This document shows, piece by piece, positions 61,635-64,000 of a DNA stretch of 64,000 nucleotides. Origin of the DNA: Sedimentibacter sp. MB31-C6 (lineage in GTDB: Bacteria; Bacillota; Clostridia; Tissierellales; Sedimentibacteraceae); assembly GCF_035934735.1 (NCBI RefSeq), contig NZ_CP142396.1, positions 1-64,000 of the forward strand. Reading direction: 5' to 3'. The translations under genes were made by a program, and so were the position numbers. Position 1 is the stretch's first letter; each line of letters starts with the position of its first letter. The notes beneath the pieces are model-generated. The model saw only the letters and a list, made by a program, of their open reading frames with translations, did not search any database and was not told where the DNA came from.

Positions 61635-63170
61635 CTACTTTGCATATTCTATTGCTCTAGTTTCTCTAATAACATTTACTTTAATCTGTCCTGGATATTC
61701 CATTTCATCTTCAATTTTCTTAACTATATCTTTAGCAGTAATAATAATACTTGAATCAGTCGTTACTTCAGGTTTTACCATAATTCTAATTTCTCTTCCT
61801 GCTTGTATTGCAAAAGATTTTTCTACACCATCAAATGAATTTGATATTTCTTCTAATTTTTCTAATCGTTTTATATATGTTTCAAGAGTTTCTCTTCTTG
61901 CACCTGGTCTTGCAGCAGATATCGCATCAGCAGCTTGAATTAAAACTGCTTCAACAGTTTGAGGTTCAACATCTCCATGATGTGCAGCAATCGCATGCAA
62001 TATAGCTTTATTTTCTTTATATTTTCTAGCTAAATCTTCACCAATAGTAACGTGAGGACCTTCAACTTCATGATCCACAGCTTTACCTATATCATGTAAT
62101 AATCCAGCTCTTTTTGCTATCTTTACGTCAGCTCCAAGTTCAGCAGCCATTATTCCTGCAAGATAAGAAACTTCTATAGAATGTTTCAATACATTTTGAC
62201 CATAGCTTGTTCTAAATTTTAACCTGCCTAATAATTTTATAAGTTCAGGGTGAAGTCCATGTACACCAGTGTCAAGTGTTGCTTGTTCTCCTTCATCTTT
62301 AATCTGCTGTTCTATTTCTTTTTTTGCTTTTTCAACCATTTCTTCAATTCTAGCTGGGTGAATTCTTCCATCTGATATTAATTTTTCTAGTGCCAATCTG
62401 GCAACTTCTCTTCTAATAGGATCAAATCCCGATATTACTACAGCTTCTGGGGTATCATCTATTATTATATCTATACCTGTAAGTTGTTCAAGAGCTCTGA
62501 TATTTCTACCTTCTCTTCCTATTATCCTACCTTTCATTTCATCATTAGGTAAGTCGACTACAGATACAGTTGTTTCCGCTACATGATCTGCAGAACATTT
62601 TTGGATAGCATATGTAATAATTTCACGTGCTTTTCTCTCTGCAGTTTCTTTTGCTTCTCTTTCAATGTCTTTAACAGCGATTGCAGCTTCTTGTTCAGCA
62701 TCTTTTTTAATGTTACTAATTAATAAGTTTTTTGCTTCTTCTGTTGATAATCCAGAAATTCTCTCAAGTTCTTGAATTTGCCTGTCATGTATAGCTGCTA
62801 GCTTACTTTGCTTTGTTTCAATTTCTTTTAATTTTTTTTGAAGCATTTCTTCTTTTTTTTCGACAAGCATACTTTTTGAATCAAGCATTTCTTCTTTTTT
62901 GATTAATCTTTTTTCTGATCTTTGTAATTCAGTTCTTCTTTCTTTGTTTTCTCTTTCATATTCATTTCTTATTTTGTGAGCTTCATCTTTTGCTTCAACA
63001 AGATATTCCTTCTTTTTTGTCTCAGCTTCTTTTTTTGCTTCGTCAATTATCCTTTTAGCTTCAGTTTCAGCACTACCTATTTTACTTTCTGATATACTTT
63101 TACGCATAAAAAAGCCTAATACTATACCTATAATTATACAGATAACGCCTACTATTATTTCAACGAACAA
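61635..63170 (-). CDS. rny: Ribonuclease Y
   Basis: RNase Y is the membrane-anchored endoribonuclease that starts mRNA decay in Firmicutes. From this TTG the protein has 511 aa, the normal length: an N-terminal membrane segment, a long Lys/Glu coiled coil (about 30–190), a KH domain ([19 protein letters not shown]) and the HD domain ([18 protein letters not shown]). TTG 63170 is 6 nt from GGGAGGTG. An upstream ATG in frame would add 21 residues covering that site. A near-consensus 0A box lies about 70 bp upstream. Confidence 0.95.
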   Translation of the reverse strand: MFVEIIVGVICIIIGIVLGFFMRKSISESKIGSAETEAKRIIDEAKKEAETKKKEYLVEAKDEAHKIRNEYERENKERRTELQRSEKRLIKKEEMLDSKSMLVEKKEEMLQKKLKEIETKQSKLAAIHDRQIQELERISGLSTEEAKNLLISNIKKDAEQEAAIAVKDIEREAKETAERKAREIITYAIQKCSADHVAETTVSVVDLPNDEMKGRIIGREGRNIRALEQLTGIDIIIDDTPEAVVISGFDPIRREVARLALEKLISDGRIHPARIEEMVEKAKKEIEQQIKDEGEQATLDTGVHGLHPELIKLLGRLKFRTSYGQNVLKHSIEVSYLAGIMAAELGADVKIAKRAGLLHDIGKAVDHEVEGPHVTIGEDLARKYKENKAILHAIAAHHGDVEPQTVEAVLIQAADAISAARPGARRETLETYIKRLEKLEEISNSFDGVEKSFAIQAGREIRIMVKPEVTTDSSIIITAKDIVKKIEDEMEYPGQIKVNVIRETRAIEYAK

Positions 63171-63237
63171 TTCAGCACCTCCCAATATTAAATTTTCAAG
63201 CTGCGAAATATATACATTTTCATCACATTTCACTTAT

Positions 63238-63247
63238 ATTGTCGAAA
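63238..63247 (+). promoter_or_regulatory. Near-consensus 0A box upstream of rny
   Basis: ATTGTCGAAA matches the Spo0A-box consensus TTTGTCGAAA at nine of ten positions. A single box with no mapped promoter is weak evidence. Confidence 0.35.
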
Positions 63248-63487
63248 TAATTTGAAAATGTTTATCTTTAAAAAGATATATTTAAAAATAGTAATGTTAT
63301 TTCTTAATACTTGAATATAATATATTTTATAATTTTTTAACAACTCTGTCAAGGAGCAATGTCTATTTGTGCACTAATTTCTTAAATTTTAATTAATTTT
63401 TTTCATAAAAATTTCTTTTTTTTAAAATAAGTGGCTAAAAAATACTATAGTTAACATAGATATAATTATGTTAACTATATTAGAAAA

Positions 63488-63512
63488 TAAAAAAAGGCAT
63501 ATAAAATGCCTT
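63488..63512 (-). terminator. Terminator of recA
   Basis: AAGGCAT/ATGCCTT stem with a 5-nt loop, followed on the minus strand by six T, lies 13 bp after the recA stop. Confidence 0.85.
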
Positions 63513-63525
63513 AACTATGTTTATT

Positions 63526-64000
63526 TTATTTTTCTGTTTTATCCTTAGTTTTTATGATTGAATTGTCTTCTATAAATTCGTATTTTTCTCTTATCTTTAA
63601 TTCTATTTCATTCATTAATTCTGGATTAGATAATAAAAATTCTTTTGAATTTTCCCTTCCTTGTCCTATTCTGTTTCCTTCATAAGAATACCAAGCTCCA
63701 GCTTTATTTACAATATCAGCTTCAACTCCTATATCCAGAATGCAACCTTCTTTCGATATTCCCTTTCCATAAATTATGTCAAACTCAGCTTGTTTAAATG
63801 GTGGAGCTACTTTGTTTTTAACTATTTTTACTCTAGTTCTGTTACCATAAACTTGATCTCCCTTTTTTAAAGATTCTATTCTTCTAACATCTAATCTCAT
63901 TGAAGAATAAAACTTAAGTGCCCTTCCTCCAGTTGTTGTTTCAGGACTTCCAAACATAACCCCAACTTTTTCACGTAATTGGTTAATAAAAATTGCAACT
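63526..64000 (-). CDS. recA: Recombinase A, C-terminal part (runs off the window)
   Basis: About 158 codons of the RecA C-terminus are visible; the gene continues beyond the window edge. The sequence [28 protein letters not shown] is the RecA L2-region signature, followed by [16 protein letters not shown] and [22 protein letters not shown]. The tail is short and Lys-rich. An internal Met at 63957 is not the start. RecA triggers LexA cleavage, and lexA is also in this window. Confidence 0.97.
   Translation of the reverse strand, partial: VAIFINQLREKVGVMFGSPETTTGGRALKFYSSMRLDVRRIESLKKGDQVYGNRTRVKIVKNKVAPPFKQAEFDIIYGKGISKEGCILDIGVEADIVNKAGAWYSYEGNRIGQGRENSKEFLLSNPELMNEIELKIREKYEFIEDNSIIKTKDKTEK

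Larger units (their letters stand above)
63171..63525. other. Intergenic region rny/recA
   Basis: The 355-bp AT-rich spacer has an ATTGTCGAAA 0A-like box (63238–63247) and the recA terminator (63488–63512). No frame or known RNA was recognised. Confidence 0.5.

Overview
This 64 kb window is a chromosomal segment of a low-GC, endospore-forming, anaerobic Firmicute of the clostridial type. The evidence is very AT-rich DNA, AGGAGG-type ribosome binding sites with TTG and GTG starts, sporulation genes (spoIVB, spo0A, spoIIM, dacF, gerW/ytfJ, spoVAF), an IspH–ribosomal protein S1 fusion, a ferredoxin-linked 2-oxoacid oxidoreductase, activators of 2-hydroxyacyl-CoA dehydratases and a large peptide-degradation set. 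Together these suggest an amino-acid or peptide fermenter, perhaps near Sedimentibacter/Tissierellia. That placement is inferred from gene content only. No rRNA, tRNA, CRISPR array, prophage or complete insertion sequence was seen.

Layout. 1–10.2 kb (+): sporulation and chromosome-maintenance block: spoIVB, spo0A, nudF, spoIIM, a xerD-like gene, deoB, dacF, scpA, scpB, a probably truncated membrane gene, gerW/ytfJ and a second D,D-carboxypeptidase gene. 10.3–22.2 kb (+): an RsuA/RluB-type pseudouridine synthase, mnmM, korDABC, an RpiR regulator, cmk–plsC–ispH/rpsA, and three tandem M42 aminopeptidases. 22.3–26.1 kb (-): orphan PqqD-like protein, OPT transporter, PepD dipeptidase. 26.4–30.2 kb (+): a ThiF/MoeB-like E1 and a three-gene acyl-CoA dehydratase activase set. 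30.2–33.4 kb (-): spoVAF and prfC. 33.7–42.3 kb (+): miaB–mutS–mutL–miaA–hfq–ynbB. 42.4–45.8 kb: divergent lexA/yneA SOS pair, a promoter-driven leader or small RNA, and a MutS2-like protein. 45.8–49.2 kb (-): an intact tyrosine recombinase, a repeat-rich spacer, a deleted ABC transporter with an intact GntR regulator, and a flavin-binding oxidase-fold protein. 49.5–53.9 kb (-): thiamine salvage and transport genes under two near-identical TPP riboswitches. 54–58.6 kb (-): serpin lipoprotein, then LigD and Ku for end joining. 58.8–64 kb: zinc alcohol dehydrogenase (+), purB, rny and the end of recA (-).

How the genes fit together. DNA maintenance is heavily represented: MutSL, MutS2-like, LexA/YneA, RecA, Ku/LigD, ScpAB and Xer-type recombinases. 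Nutrition is peptide-based: OPT uptake, PepD and M42 peptidases, then oxidative (Kor) and reductive (dehydratase activase) amino-acid catabolism.

The most unusual items are these. The XerD-like protein at the canonical spoIIM–deoB locus has lost three catalytic residues. A second recombinase keeps them all and lies near a 34-bp palindrome with dif-like 11+6+11 geometry. Small palindromic repeats supply the stop codons of two neighbouring genes. A consensus promoter drives a roughly 270-nt leader with a mini-ORF. One ABC transporter has collapsed by internal deletion. The thiamine locus carries a duplicated TPP riboswitch.
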